The notes beneath the pieces are model-generated. The model made no database searches, was not told where the DNA came from, and saw nothing but the letters and a program-made list of their open reading frames with translations. The position numbers and the translations under genes were made by a program. A DNA stretch of 64,000 nucleotides, from positions 140,469-204,468 of the forward strand of contig NZ_FMAR01000008.1 of assembly GCF_900094705.1 (NCBI RefSeq). Reading direction: 5' to 3'. Positions 36,165 to 46,333 of the stretch are shown here, piece by piece (position 1 is the first letter of the stretch; every line of letters starts with the position of its first letter). The DNA comes from Chitinophaga costaii (GTDB lineage Bacteria > Bacteroidota > Bacteroidia > Chitinophagales > Chitinophagaceae).

Positions 36165-36674
36165 TCAGGAATTTTTTTTCTTATTAGCCCGGATCATTTC
36201 GCCGTATTGTTGTTTGCGTAAAAGGGCATTAACGGTGTCGGCTATACGTTTTGATTGGGTAGCTTCCGTTTTGGCGCTGTCTATCCAATTACTGAAATAC
36301 ATTTGATGAGAGGGGGGCAGCGTGTCAAAAAACGCCCGGGCTGTTGGCTCGTCTTGCAGGCATTCCAGTAAAGTGGCATTTACCTGCATGGGGGTGGTGT
36401 CTACGGCTATTTGTACCGACAGGGTAGCCCCGGCGTCTTTACCAATGCTTTTGCGAATAGCGGCGTTTAAGGGGAGGATAAAAGTGCCTTCGCCTATGGG
36501 TATCAGCGCAAGCTGTGCAAAAGCCTGTTGATCCAGTTTGCCCTTCACCCGGAAAGATTTTTTCTGGCCCGGCATCAGCTGCTCCGCAACGGCAGCCGGT
36601 AGCTGAATGTAGCGCCAGTGGGTTTTTTCACCCATGTCCTGGAATTGTTGTATGTCTGCGGTAAAATGGATCAT
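36165..36674 (-). CDS. YdeI/DUF1905-family protein
   Basis: About 169 residues from MIHFTADIQQF. The N-terminal DUF1905 barrel (about 1-90, THWRYIQLPAAVAEQL and GEGTFILPLNAAIRKSIG) is followed by the YdeI/OmpD-associated helical part (ARAFFDTLPPSHQMYFSNWI and SKRIADTVNALL). The role is unknown; distant relatives are implicated in peptide resistance. Region 36675-37045 above has a short plus-strand fragment (NLKFSLLSVNEAVWNIQSDL) without start or family. Confidence 0.82.
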   Translation of the reverse strand: MIHFTADIQQFQDMGEKTHWRYIQLPAAVAEQLMPGQKKSFRVKGKLDQQAFAQLALIPIGEGTFILPLNAAIRKSIGKDAGATLSVQIAVDTTPMQVNATLLECLQDEPTARAFFDTLPPSHQMYFSNWIDSAKTEATQSKRIADTVNALLRKQQYGEMIRANKKKNS

Positions 36675-37045
36675 ATCAGAAAGATACACAAATCGGCGCA
36701 CACCGGAACTCCTGTCGGACCTGTGAAGAACTTAAAGTTTTCCTTATTATCCGTAAACGAAGCGGTCTGGAATATCCAATCGGACTTGGTACTATAAGTA
36801 TTCGAAACCAGTAAGGGCGTACCCCTCAGCGACTGGCACGAAACGGCAGATGGCAGCATGGTAGGTATTCTGGACCGCAGCGCAGTGGGTGGCTGTTAAA
36901 ATTTTCAATAATCATCGGCACAAACGGGCTAAATTGCCATAAATTACTCATCCTTGTCTTAACCTATCAGCAGGCTTCTCATCATACCGCCAGCTTTCCC
37001 ATGTGCTGTTGAATGTTTTAGATCGTTTTTATAATAATATTTTAC

Positions 37046-40000
37046 ATGTTTTTCCCAAATAGATGGCATATATATTATCTATTTTACCTATTGCTGACGT
37101 ACGCTGCTGGTATACGGGCGCAGGACGCCACGCCGCTGCATTTCAGGTCTATCACCATTAATGACGGTTTGTCACAGGGTTATGTTAGTTGCATTATGCA
37201 GGATAAACAGGGCTTTATGTGGTTTGCTACCGGCGATGGGCTGAATAAGTACGACGGTTACACCTTCACCGTATACCATCATAATCCGGACGATCCTACT
37301 TCCATTGCCAGCGATGACCTGACCTATGTTTTTGAAGATTCTCAACAAAGATTATGGATTGCCACCCGGAATAATGGGCTGGATTATTTTGATCGAAAAA
37401 CCAATACTTTTCATCATTTCCGTAGCTCCGGAGAACATGGCATCTTATCGGACAAAGTAGGTGAAATCAGTGAAAGCAACACCGGTGCCTTATGGATTGG
37501 TACTTACCTGGGCGTAGACCGAATGGAAATATTGCCGGTGCAACATGCTTCCCGAAATAGCGATTTCCTCTCGGAAAATACTATAACCTTTACGCATATA
37601 CGTGCGGATAAAAATTTTGATGAGAAAAAGCCTGGCGATCCTGTTCGGGGCAGCTTTTTAACAGATAGCCGGGGGCATACTTATGTTGCTACGGCCAATA
37701 GGATATATGAGCTTGTATTTAATACAGATAATACCTATCGTTTCGTGAAGAAAACGGTACTGCCTGCGCGGCATAATAATTTTATTTCCGTTCTGATGGA
37801 AGATGCCGCCAGTCATAGCCTGTTAATGAATAGCGAATCTGCAGTAATGTTTCCAAATTACGATGTAAACCGCCCGCATACCTTATATGAATACAAAGAT
37901 CATGTTGCCGGACATGTAGCGGTGATAGCTAAAAACCAGATGTTATGGATGGCAGAAAATCATGGTATTAAGCGCATTCATATACCCGATAATACCCAGG
38001 GTTATTATGAGCCGGCAGACTCTTCGCAAACAGATGCACTCCGCACAGCAACGTGTATGTTTTCTGATAGGCAGGGGCTGTTATGGATTGGTACCGGCGG
38101 ATATGGGATATTAAAGTATGATCCCGAGAAAGAGCGTTTTCATCATATATTACCCAATACGAGACAATACCAACTAGTGGAGCTGCAACCGGGCATTATT
38201 GTAACGAATAACTTTGAAAAAATTACGCTGCAGGAAAATAAATCAGCGATGGAACAAGGTAATTGCGCTATTACATCGCTGCAACGGAAATTCCTGAATC
38301 ATCATGTACTCAGGCTAACCAAGGATACTGCCAATACGTTATGGATACCCGATGGGAGAAATATTACCTCCTATAATCTTCTCACACAGGAAGAACACAC
38401 CTATAAAGTGTGGAAACAAGCGCAATCTGGTCAGATCTTTCCATTGTACATAGACCGGCATAATACTTTTTGGTTTGGGAGGAAACAACAATTCTTCCAC
38501 CTTACACTTCCAGGCAATCTGTCTACCATTAATTACCCGTTAAAACAAAGTGATTTTGAGGAAGATTTTTTGCAGGCTATTTACGAAGACGGCGACACCT
38601 TGTGGTTAGGTACTATACATGGCCTTTTTCGTTATAGTATTTCCAGGAATAGCATTGAGAAATATTATTACTTTCAACCCAATGACAGTACTTCGCTCAG
38701 CAACAACTTCATTTACTGTATTTGTAATGATGTAAGCGATCCCCATCGGTATTTATGGATTGGCACCAAGGGCGGTGGGCTTAACCGGCTGGATAAATCG
38801 GCTGGTAAATTTGTTCGTTACAGCACCAAAAACGGGCTTGCCAATAATGTGATTTATGGAATGCTGCCGGGCGATGACGGCAACCTTTGGTTAAGCACCA
38901 ATAAAGGGCTGACAGCGTTTAATAACAGCACCAGCCAGTTCAGGAATTATGATGCAGACGATGGTTTGCAAAGCAATGAATTTAACCGGTATGCCTATTG
39001 CAAAACAAGTAATGGTTGGCTGGTATTCGGCGGCATGAACGGTATTAACTATTTTGATCCTAAAGAAATTAAACCTTTGGAGCCGCCGGATATTTCATTC
39101 ACAGATTTCCGGCTATTTAACAAGCCTGTGAATATAAAAGCGCCGGATGCTCCGTTAAATACAAACATCAATTATGCAGCAGAATTAAGGCTCAAATATA
39201 AACAAAACGTTATCACCTTCCAGTTTGCCGCGATGGATTACCGCCGGGAGGGAAATATTGTGTACCGCTATAAAATGAATGGGTTTGACAAGGATTGGAT
39301 ATACGCCAGCACCGCCCACGAAGCCACCTATACCAACCTGGATCCAGGGAAATACGACTTTATTGTACAGGCCAGTTTTGAGGGTTCATTGTGGAGCAAT
39401 AAGAAAAAGTCCATATCCGTCATCATTTTAACGCCCTGGTACAAGGCATGGTGGTTTTATTTGTTGGTTACTACCATCACGTGTACGGTTATTTATGCGA
39501 TGTACAGGTACCGGTTATACCAATTAAAGCGTTTGGAAAAGTTGCGCAACCGTATTGCCAGGGATTTGCACGATGAAGTAGGATCGTCCATCAGCACCAT
39601 TGCCATCTATTCTAAAATTATGCAGGAGCAGGTAAATAGTGTGGATTTCGATAATGAGCCGTTGATTCATAAGATAAATGACTTTGCTACAGAAATCATG
39701 GCGTCCATGAATGATATTGTCTGGAATATCAATACAAAGAATGATGCGTTTGACCGTATCATTATTCGCATGCGGGAGCAGGCTTCTCAATTACTGGAGG
39801 CAAAAGGTTATACCGTACAATTCGATTTTGACGAAGCGCTTGGGCGCATGAAGTTAAATATGGAACGCCGGCGGGAGTTTTATCTCCTTTACAAAGAAGC
39901 AATCAACAACATTGCCAAATATGCAGACGGGGAAAACGTATGGATATCCCTTCTCGTGCAAAATGGATTTATCTTACTTTCTATAAAAGACGACGGAAGG

Positions 40001-40144
40001 GGATTTGACAAAGAAAAATTACGTAATACTGGCAATGGGCTGGCTAATATGCAACATCGTGCAGAAACACTGCGGAGCGATTTGAGCCTGGATACGACGC
40101 CCGGTTGTGGTACCACTGTTACGTTGAAATTTCATGCAGGATAA
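37046..40144 (+). CDS. Two-component sensor kinase with beta-propeller and Y_Y_Y domains
   Basis: 1032 residues. A signal peptide ends near GIRAQ (26). Two seven-bladed Reg_prop propellers follow (repeats such as GFMWFATGDGLNKYD and NLWLSTNKGLTAFN), then the Y_Y_Y domain (about 715-785) and one membrane helix (WWFYLLVTTITCTVIYAMY, about 795-815). The cytoplasmic part has HisKA_3 with H842 in ARDLHDEVGSS and an HATPase_c domain (DDGRGFD, GNGLANMQHRAE). It senses glycan fragments in the periplasm and phosphorylates the regulator encoded next. Unlike hybrid systems, its receiver and output are on a separate protein. No start ambiguity. Confidence 0.95.
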   Translation: MFFPNRWHIYYLFYLLLTYAAGIRAQDATPLHFRSITINDGLSQGYVSCIMQDKQGFMWFATGDGLNKYDGYTFTVYHHNPDDPTSIASDDLTYVFEDSQQRLWIATRNNGLDYFDRKTNTFHHFRSSGEHGILSDKVGEISESNTGALWIGTYLGVDRMEILPVQHASRNSDFLSENTITFTHIRADKNFDEKKPGDPVRGSFLTDSRGHTYVATANRIYELVFNTDNTYRFVKKTVLPARHNNFISVLMEDAASHSLLMNSESAVMFPNYDVNRPHTLYEYKDHVAGHVAVIAKNQMLWMAENHGIKRIHIPDNTQGYYEPADSSQTDALRTATCMFSDRQGLLWIGTGGYGILKYDPEKERFHHILPNTRQYQLVELQPGIIVTNNFEKITLQENKSAMEQGNCAITSLQRKFLNHHVLRLTKDTANTLWIPDGRNITSYNLLTQEEHTYKVWKQAQSGQIFPLYIDRHNTFWFGRKQQFFHLTLPGNLSTINYPLKQSDFEEDFLQAIYEDGDTLWLGTIHGLFRYSISRNSIEKYYYFQPNDSTSLSNNFIYCICNDVSDPHRYLWIGTKGGGLNRLDKSAGKFVRYSTKNGLANNVIYGMLPGDDGNLWLSTNKGLTAFNNSTSQFRNYDADDGLQSNEFNRYAYCKTSNGWLVFGGMNGINYFDPKEIKPLEPPDISFTDFRLFNKPVNIKAPDAPLNTNINYAAELRLKYKQNVITFQFAAMDYRREGNIVYRYKMNGFDKDWIYASTAHEATYTNLDPGKYDFIVQASFEGSLWSNKKKSISVIILTPWYKAWWFYLLVTTITCTVIYAMYRYRLYQLKRLEKLRNRIARDLHDEVGSSISTIAIYSKIMQEQVNSVDFDNEPLIHKINDFATEIMASMNDIVWNINTKNDAFDRIIIRMREQASQLLEAKGYTVQFDFDEALGRMKLNMERRREFYLLYKEAINNIAKYADGENVWISLLVQNGFILLSIKDDGRGFDKEKLRNTGNGLANMQHRAETLRSDLSLDTTPGCGTTVTLKFHAG

Positions 40145-40164
40145 AATAGCCTGATTGGGCTATT
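40145..40164. promoter_or_regulatory. Palindrome AATAGCC-N6-GGCTATT, copy 1
   Basis: Perfect 7-bp half-sites directly after the kinase stop and 85 bases before the response-regulator gene. The same site with nearly identical flanks recurs at 41074-41093. Candidate site for the response regulator. As RNA it would also fold, but no T run follows, so a terminator is unlikely. Confidence 0.5.
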
Positions 40165-40248
40165 GCGTAAACCAGGCATCGGAGCTATATTTATATAGGT
40201 TTTATGGGGTTATGGTAGCAGCGTAGTTTTAGCATTCAAAAAATTAAG

Positions 40249-40884
40249 ATGATCAAAATCGCCATATTTGACGATCATAAACACCGGCGGGATGCGTTGA
40301 AGTTAATGATCAGCTTGAGGCAGGATATGGAATGCATAGGCGACTATGAGCATTGCATTAAGCTGGTGGAATATTTGCGCAATAGCGTTCCGGATGTTGT
40401 TTTAATGGATATAAACATGCCCGGCATGGATGGTATTGAAGGCGTGAAGTTGCTGAAAAAACACTATCCCGCTACCCTTATCATTATGCAAACGATATTT
40501 GAGGACGAAGAGAAGATATTTAATGCCCTGCTGGCGGGCGCAGATGGTTATATTTTGAAAAACGCGCCGAATGATAAATTGATTGAAGGAATTATCGAAG
40601 TCGTTCATGGCGGAGCGCCGATGACACCATCCATTGCAAAACAGGTATTGGGATATTTTAATAAAAGGCCGGATAAGGCTAACCAGGAAGTTTTTAATCT
40701 TTCTAACCGTGAAATGGATATCCTTCATTTGCTGGTGAAGGGGTACAGCCATAAAATGATCGCATCGGCATTGTTCATCGCTATTAATACGGTGAATAAC
40801 CACATCAAAAGTATTTACCAGAAGCTGCATGTACACAGCGTTTCTGAAGCGGTAGCCACCGCTATTCAAAAGAAGATTGTATAA
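40249..40884 (+). CDS. NarL/LuxR-type response regulator
   Basis: 211 residues. The receiver domain (1-120) has the acidic pair in IFDDH, phospho-acceptor D54 in VLMDINMPGMDG and a lysine in ILKNA. The C-terminal LuxR HTH (about 145-205) reads LSNREMDILHLLVKGYSHKM, ALFIAINTVNNHIKSIYQKL. It is the partner of the kinase just upstream and should activate the susCD operon that follows. The gap after it (40885-41391) carries the second palindrome and no supported gene. Confidence 0.95.
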   Translation: MIKIAIFDDHKHRRDALKLMISLRQDMECIGDYEHCIKLVEYLRNSVPDVVLMDINMPGMDGIEGVKLLKKHYPATLIIMQTIFEDEEKIFNALLAGADGYILKNAPNDKLIEGIIEVVHGGAPMTPSIAKQVLGYFNKRPDKANQEVFNLSNREMDILHLLVKGYSHKMIASALFIAINTVNNHIKSIYQKLHVHSVSEAVATAIQKKIV

Positions 40885-41073
40885 AAACTATCCAGCAAAT
40901 AAGTGCCATGGCTGCTACATCCTTAGCGAATCTGTGTTAATTAACATGCCATCAACCGTATGGCCGCCGTCTTTTCCATCTCCCTATACCTTTACCTTAT
41001 ATCAGGGTATATGCCGGATATTTACGGGCATCCGTTTGTTGCTGCCATCTCAGAAAAGTGGCGCAGATTTTAA

Positions 41074-41093
41074 AATAGCCTGTTTAGGCTATT
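41074..41093. promoter_or_regulatory. Palindrome AATAGCC-N6-GGCTATT, copy 2
   Basis: Second copy, 300 bases before susC. The matching block extends a few bases on both sides (AAAATAGCC...GGCTATTGC in both copies). Position and spacing suit a regulator site for the PUL operon. Confidence 0.5.
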
Positions 41094-41391
41094 GCTTTCG
41101 GCCTTATCTGGAATTAGTTTCGCCTTCATATTTACTAACAACCGTTGCAGGAAAGTCAGTGACATTTCCATCTGAAAAACGGGATATCAACGCCTTCATT
41201 CCACGTAGTTTTAGTACACCCTGTCATGGGATTATTGTTCGGTGTAAGAAAACAGGAAGTAACTAAGTAACTCGTAAAATTATCAATCAAAATCAGCCTC
41301 TTCAGGGGCTTCGTTGCTATGGGCCGCCGCGGCTAATGGTCATTGCAACATCGTTCAGTTGAGCATAAAAACCAATTTCAAACTAACACTC

Positions 41392-44300
41392 ATGGAAAAA
41401 AGGGTTCTTGAGAAACGAATGCGTTGCATGTATGTTTACTTTCTTGTTACAGGGCTTTTTTTCATCAGCCTGGCCGTTAACGCAAAAAATCCGGCTACTT
41501 CCGTAGATGGTGTGGCCAATGGGGAGTCGGAACGCATAAAGATACTGACAGACTCCATCACAGGGAAAGTGACGGATGAACGCGGGCAGCCTATGCCATC
41601 TGTTACCGTCCGGTTAAAGCGGGCGGGTATTATTACCTCCACCAAGGATAATGGCCAATATGCCCTGAATGCTGCGTCTTCGCGGGATACGCTTATATTT
41701 TCCTTTATAGGGTATCAGCAACGAGAGATACCCATAGGCGGCAGCCGGATCATAAATATTGCATTGGTCGCCGCACCCGGCAGCTTGAATGATGTTGTGG
41801 TAGTGGGATATGGTAGCCAGAAAAAAGCAACGCTTACTGGTGCCGTAGACGTGGTGAAAGGAAGTGACATTGTGAAAAGCCCCATGCCCAACGTGGCGAA
41901 TTCATTGGAAGGCCGCTTACCCGGCGTTATCATCAATAACCGTACAGGAGAACCGGGAAGGGACGATCCGAGTATCAGCATCCGGGGTAGAAGTACTACG
42001 GGTAATTCTTCCGCATTGGTTATCATCGATGGTGTAGAAAGGTCTGGACTTGGGCAAATTAATCCAGGCGATATAGAAAGCATCACCGTATTGAAAGACG
42101 CATCAGCAGCCATTTATGGCGCAAGGGCAGCCAACGGGGTGATCCTGGTTACCACCAAGCGCGGTAGCCTGAATAGTGCGCCTTCGGTGGATGTATCCTT
42201 CAATCAGGGATTCACCGGACCTACCCGCAGCCCTAAAATGGCCGATTCTTATACCTTTTTTAAGGCGTATAACGAAGTGGAAGAAGGGGAAGGACGGACG
42301 GCCCCCTATAGCCAGGAGGATCTTGAAAAATTTAAAACGAATGCCGATCCAGACCATGCCAACTTCGACTGGTATAAATTCCTTACCCGGCACGATGCAC
42401 CCCAGCACCGGTCTGATATTGCCGTTTCCGGAGGCAATAATAACGTTACTTACCGCCTTTCATTTGGCGAAATCATGCAGGATGGCCAGTATAAATTTGG
42501 CTCTACCAAGATAAAACAATATAACCTGCGCTCTAATGTAGAAGTGAAAGTGGCCGAAAACTTTACGGTAGGAATGGACATAGCTGCGCGCTTTGATGAT
42601 GATCATTACCCCTACAGAAGCATGAATGATATTAATAGCCATATATTTCTATACCAACCTAATTGGCTTCCTTACTGGCCGGGTACTAATTATATGAAGC
42701 CCAACCGCGATAACGATGATATCATAAACCGTTTAGGAGATGCCAACGGATACCAAACTGTTAAAACAACCACCCTGCAATCTACCCTCAAGGCACAGTG
42801 GGATCTGCCATGGGTGAAGGGTCTTTCCATTAGTGGCAGTGGCAGTTACGATCCTAATGTAAAGTTTACCAAAACGTGGTACCTGCCGGATTATGTGTAC
42901 AGCAAGAATACAGACGGTACCTATATAAAAATCAGGACTGGTTCCGGTTCCAATAATCCCCAACTGACCGACAGAACGGATATCGGTTCTTTGTTCTATT
43001 TAACTTCCCGCATTAACTATACAGGTACCTTTGGCGAGCATCATATTGCTGCTATGGTGGCCTATGAACAACAAACCATCCGGAGCAATTATGATGTAGC
43101 ATACCGGGGAGGATTTCCCTCCTCCTCCTTGCCGGAAATATTTGCAGGCAGCAGCGATAAGACCCAGCAAAGCAATGATGGCGCTGAAACACAAGGAGCC
43201 AGGAAGAACTATTTTGGAAGAATAACCTACGACTTTGCCCGCAAATACCTGGCGGAAGTTACCGTGCGGCGGGACGGGTCGCCCAATTTTCCGGAGGATA
43301 AAAGATGGGGTACTTTCCCCAGTGTGTTGGCAGGTTGGGTATTATCCCAGGAAAATTTCCTGAAAGATTCCAAGGTCGTTAATTTCCTAAAAATAAGGGC
43401 ATCTTACGGCGTGATGGGGAATGACCTTGTCAACTCATTCCAATATCTGCAGAGCTATACCTACGGCAACAACTATGTAATAGGTGGTAATGATGTTACT
43501 GGCCTGGTGCAAACAGGCGTTCCCAACCCGAACATAACCTGGGAAAGGGCTAAAACGGCCAACGCCGGTGTGGACGCCACTTTTTGGAATGGCATGCTGG
43601 GCGTTTCCTTCGACTATTTTAATACGCGCCGTTCTGATATATTAACCAAACGCTCCGCCATCGTACCGGGCTATACCGGCCTTAGTCTGCCTGACGAAAA
43701 TGTGGGCATTGTAGATAATAAAGGTTTTGAACTGGTGCTTACCCATACCAATAATGAGCATCTCTTTAAGTACAATATTTCCGGCAACGTATCTTTCGCC
43801 AGTAACAAGGTGATCTTCAGCGATGAACAACCGGCGGCGGAACCATACCAGCTTGCCACCGGCAGGCCTATTGGTGCAGAACTCTTTTATAAAGCCATCG
43901 GCATTTTCAAAGACCAAGCGGCTATTGATCAATACCCACATTTTTTAGGTACCCAGCCTGGTGATATTAAATACCAGGATGTAAATAAAGATCAGGTAAT
44001 TGATTCTAAAGACCAGATCAGGATAAACGAAACAAATGTGCCGGAGATAACGTTTGGTCTCAATGCCAATTTCTCTTATAAATCTTTTGACCTGGCTATA
44101 CTTTTCCAGGGCCAGGCCAATGCACAGCAGAATTTTGGCGGCGGCTACGGGTATTTCCCGATCATGAGCTATACCTTTGGCAACTTTTTAGCGTGGAGGG
44201 CCAATGGACGCTGGGCGCCAGACCATACCGATGCCACCATGCCGAGAGCGTCTTATGAGTTATTCAATAATAACACCGCCACCTCTACGCAATGGCTGGT

Positions 44301-44526
44301 AAATGCAGGTTTCCTGAAATTAAAAAATGTAGAAGTAGGCTATACCTTTCCACAAAGCTGGCTCCATAGCGCACACATTAAGAACCTGCGCCTATATGCC
44401 AGCGGTAGTAATCTCCTGATCCTTTCCGACCATATGAAAAAGTTGGGCTTTGATCCTGAAACGTCAGATTTCTGGTATTATCCGCAACAACGGGTTTTCA
44501 ATTTTGGCGCACGTATAACACTGTAA
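41392..44526 (+). CDS. susC: SusC-type TonB-dependent outer-membrane glycan importer
   Basis: 1044 residues from MEKRVLEKRM; a start at 41314 is less likely. Signal sequence (VYFLVTGLFFISLAVNA), carboxypeptidase-regulatory-like domain (SITGKVTDERGQPMPSVTV), TonB-box-like region LNDVVVVGYGSQKK, plug domain with SISIRGRSTTGN and LVIIDGVERSGLGQINPGDI, and a 22-strand barrel ending in FNFGARITL. It imports oligosaccharides with its SusD lid. First gene of an operon that runs to 54859. Confidence 0.95.
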   Translation: MEKRVLEKRMRCMYVYFLVTGLFFISLAVNAKNPATSVDGVANGESERIKILTDSITGKVTDERGQPMPSVTVRLKRAGIITSTKDNGQYALNAASSRDTLIFSFIGYQQREIPIGGSRIINIALVAAPGSLNDVVVVGYGSQKKATLTGAVDVVKGSDIVKSPMPNVANSLEGRLPGVIINNRTGEPGRDDPSISIRGRSTTGNSSALVIIDGVERSGLGQINPGDIESITVLKDASAAIYGARAANGVILVTTKRGSLNSAPSVDVSFNQGFTGPTRSPKMADSYTFFKAYNEVEEGEGRTAPYSQEDLEKFKTNADPDHANFDWYKFLTRHDAPQHRSDIAVSGGNNNVTYRLSFGEIMQDGQYKFGSTKIKQYNLRSNVEVKVAENFTVGMDIAARFDDDHYPYRSMNDINSHIFLYQPNWLPYWPGTNYMKPNRDNDDIINRLGDANGYQTVKTTTLQSTLKAQWDLPWVKGLSISGSGSYDPNVKFTKTWYLPDYVYSKNTDGTYIKIRTGSGSNNPQLTDRTDIGSLFYLTSRINYTGTFGEHHIAAMVAYEQQTIRSNYDVAYRGGFPSSSLPEIFAGSSDKTQQSNDGAETQGARKNYFGRITYDFARKYLAEVTVRRDGSPNFPEDKRWGTFPSVLAGWVLSQENFLKDSKVVNFLKIRASYGVMGNDLVNSFQYLQSYTYGNNYVIGGNDVTGLVQTGVPNPNITWERAKTANAGVDATFWNGMLGVSFDYFNTRRSDILTKRSAIVPGYTGLSLPDENVGIVDNKGFELVLTHTNNEHLFKYNISGNVSFASNKVIFSDEQPAAEPYQLATGRPIGAELFYKAIGIFKDQAAIDQYPHFLGTQPGDIKYQDVNKDQVIDSKDQIRINETNVPEITFGLNANFSYKSFDLAILFQGQANAQQNFGGGYGYFPIMSYTFGNFLAWRANGRWAPDHTDATMPRASYELFNNNTATSTQWLVNAGFLKLKNVEVGYTFPQSWLHSAHIKNLRLYASGSNLLILSDHMKKLGFDPETSDFWYYPQQRVFNFGARITL

Positions 44527-44626
44527 ATAGTAGTAAAAAGATATCTACCATTCTGGAGGCAATTGGGCCGGCCAGGAATACTAGCCGGCTCATGGCTTCT
44601 TTGGTAAACCATAAATCATTAAACGG

Positions 44627-46255
44627 ATGAAAAAGATCATATACCTTATTGGGATTATCCTGCTATCGGTTTCCTGTAATAAGTTGGACCTCACGCCAAC
44701 AGACAGGTTATCAGATGCCGCCACCTGGACAGACCCATCTTTAATTCGCCTGTATGTAAATGCAACGTATGCCGCGGTAATGATGCATGGCTTTCAGCAA
44801 GACTTGCTGGCCGCGGCCGGGGACGAAGGATTTAATATTCATGATTATGGCAGCTTACAGCTTGTGCAGAAAGGTAATCTCACGGCAGATAATGTAAGTA
44901 GCATGTCTACAAAAATCAATTATTTCAACTTTGCCTATTCTTCGCTGCGGGACATCAATATCTTCTTTTCAAAAATTGATAAAGCCCCGGTAGATTCTTC
45001 CTTTAAAATTGGCACGAAGGGAGAAATGAAATTTTTGAGAGCGTATCTATATGCTAATCTTATTTGGCGCTATGGCAGCGTTCCCCTTATTACCGGTGTA
45101 TTTGAGCTGCACGACGATTTTTCGGTGTCTATGGCCAGCTATGAGGATTGCCTGCAATTTATAGTACAGGAACTCGATGACGCTGCCCAACTATTGCCTG
45201 CCGATCAGCCGGATGCGCAGCAAGGAGAGGCTTCCGGCAATGCCTGCAAGGCGCTGAAGTCGAGGGTATTATTGTATGCAGCCAGTGAGTTAAATAATCC
45301 TTCTCATGACCAAACCAAATGGCAGGCCGCTGCAGATGCTGCCGCCGCGTTACTAAGTGCCGGGTACGAATTAAATTCCGACTATCAGCGTACTTTTTTA
45401 AGCGACAATAAAGAAATAATTTTTGCCCGTTATTTCACTCAGGCCAACAATACCAATTTTAATCTCCTGCAGGGCAGAAACGGTTCCGGCGGATACGGTG
45501 CGGAAAATCCAAGCCAGAATTTGGTGAACGCCTATGAAATGGCCGCCACCGGTCAGTTGCCGTATACAGAGCAGCCGGATGGTACATTGACGGTGAATGC
45601 GGCTTCCGGTTACGATCCTAACAATCCTTATGCCGGCAGAGATCCAAGATTGGATGCTTCCATCCTGCATGACGGCTCTATATGGGCAGGCAGGGTTACA
45701 GAAACATTCCATGGAGGAGAGGATTCTCCGGAGACCTCCAATGGTTTTAACGCCTCCCTCACCTCCTATTATTATAAAAAATTTTTGGTGGAAAGCATAC
45801 CGCCTTCTGGCTCCAATGTATTGCCTACCAATCCATGGATTTTTTTCCGGTACGCCGAAATATTACTCAACTATGCGGAAGCGGAATTTGAATTGGGACA
45901 TGAAGACGTGGCCCGCCAGTATATCAATATGGTAAGGGCACGACCCAGTGTGAATATGCCGCCTGTAACAGATGCCGGCGAAGCGCTTCGGAAAAGAATT
46001 CAAAACGAGCGGAGAGTGGAACTTGCATTTGAAGAACACCGTTTCTTCGATGTAAGACGCTGGAAAATTGCGGAAGAAACGGAAAACAAACCGTTGCTAG
46101 GCATGAATATCCAGCAAGCGCAGGATGGCACAAAAACGTATGCCATTACCAAAGTAATCGACAGAAAGTTCTATGACTGGCAATACCTCATGCCGTTCCC
46201 CCATGCGGAAATAGATAAAAGCCAGGGCTCGCTCACGCAGGTGACGGGATATTGA
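44627..46255 (+). CDS. susD: SusD-type glycan-binding lipoprotein
   Basis: 542 residues. Lipoprotein signal with the cysteine in LLSVSCNKLDL, then the TPR-rich SusD fold (FLRAYLYANLIWRYGSVPLI) and the C-terminal block RIQNERRVELAFEEHRFFDVRRW typical of RagB/SusD. It forms the lid of the SusC barrel on the cell surface. 100 bases after susC. Confidence 0.95.
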   Translation: MKKIIYLIGIILLSVSCNKLDLTPTDRLSDAATWTDPSLIRLYVNATYAAVMMHGFQQDLLAAAGDEGFNIHDYGSLQLVQKGNLTADNVSSMSTKINYFNFAYSSLRDINIFFSKIDKAPVDSSFKIGTKGEMKFLRAYLYANLIWRYGSVPLITGVFELHDDFSVSMASYEDCLQFIVQELDDAAQLLPADQPDAQQGEASGNACKALKSRVLLYAASELNNPSHDQTKWQAAADAAAALLSAGYELNSDYQRTFLSDNKEIIFARYFTQANNTNFNLLQGRNGSGGYGAENPSQNLVNAYEMAATGQLPYTEQPDGTLTVNAASGYDPNNPYAGRDPRLDASILHDGSIWAGRVTETFHGGEDSPETSNGFNASLTSYYYKKFLVESIPPSGSNVLPTNPWIFFRYAEILLNYAEAEFELGHEDVARQYINMVRARPSVNMPPVTDAGEALRKRIQNERRVELAFEEHRFFDVRRWKIAEETENKPLLGMNIQQAQDGTKTYAITKVIDRKFYDWQYLMPFPHAEIDKSQGSLTQVTGY

Positions 46256-46333
46256 CCCTACAGATGACAGCAGCGGGTACTCCGCTGCTGTTTTAAAAAG
46301 TTACTTTGTTTGTTTTGTACAAGAAACCAGCAT

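Noticed and set aside
40877..41266. 129-codon frame between the response regulator and susC
   Set aside because: No recognisable features, and it overlaps the palindrome and presumably the promoter region of the PUL.
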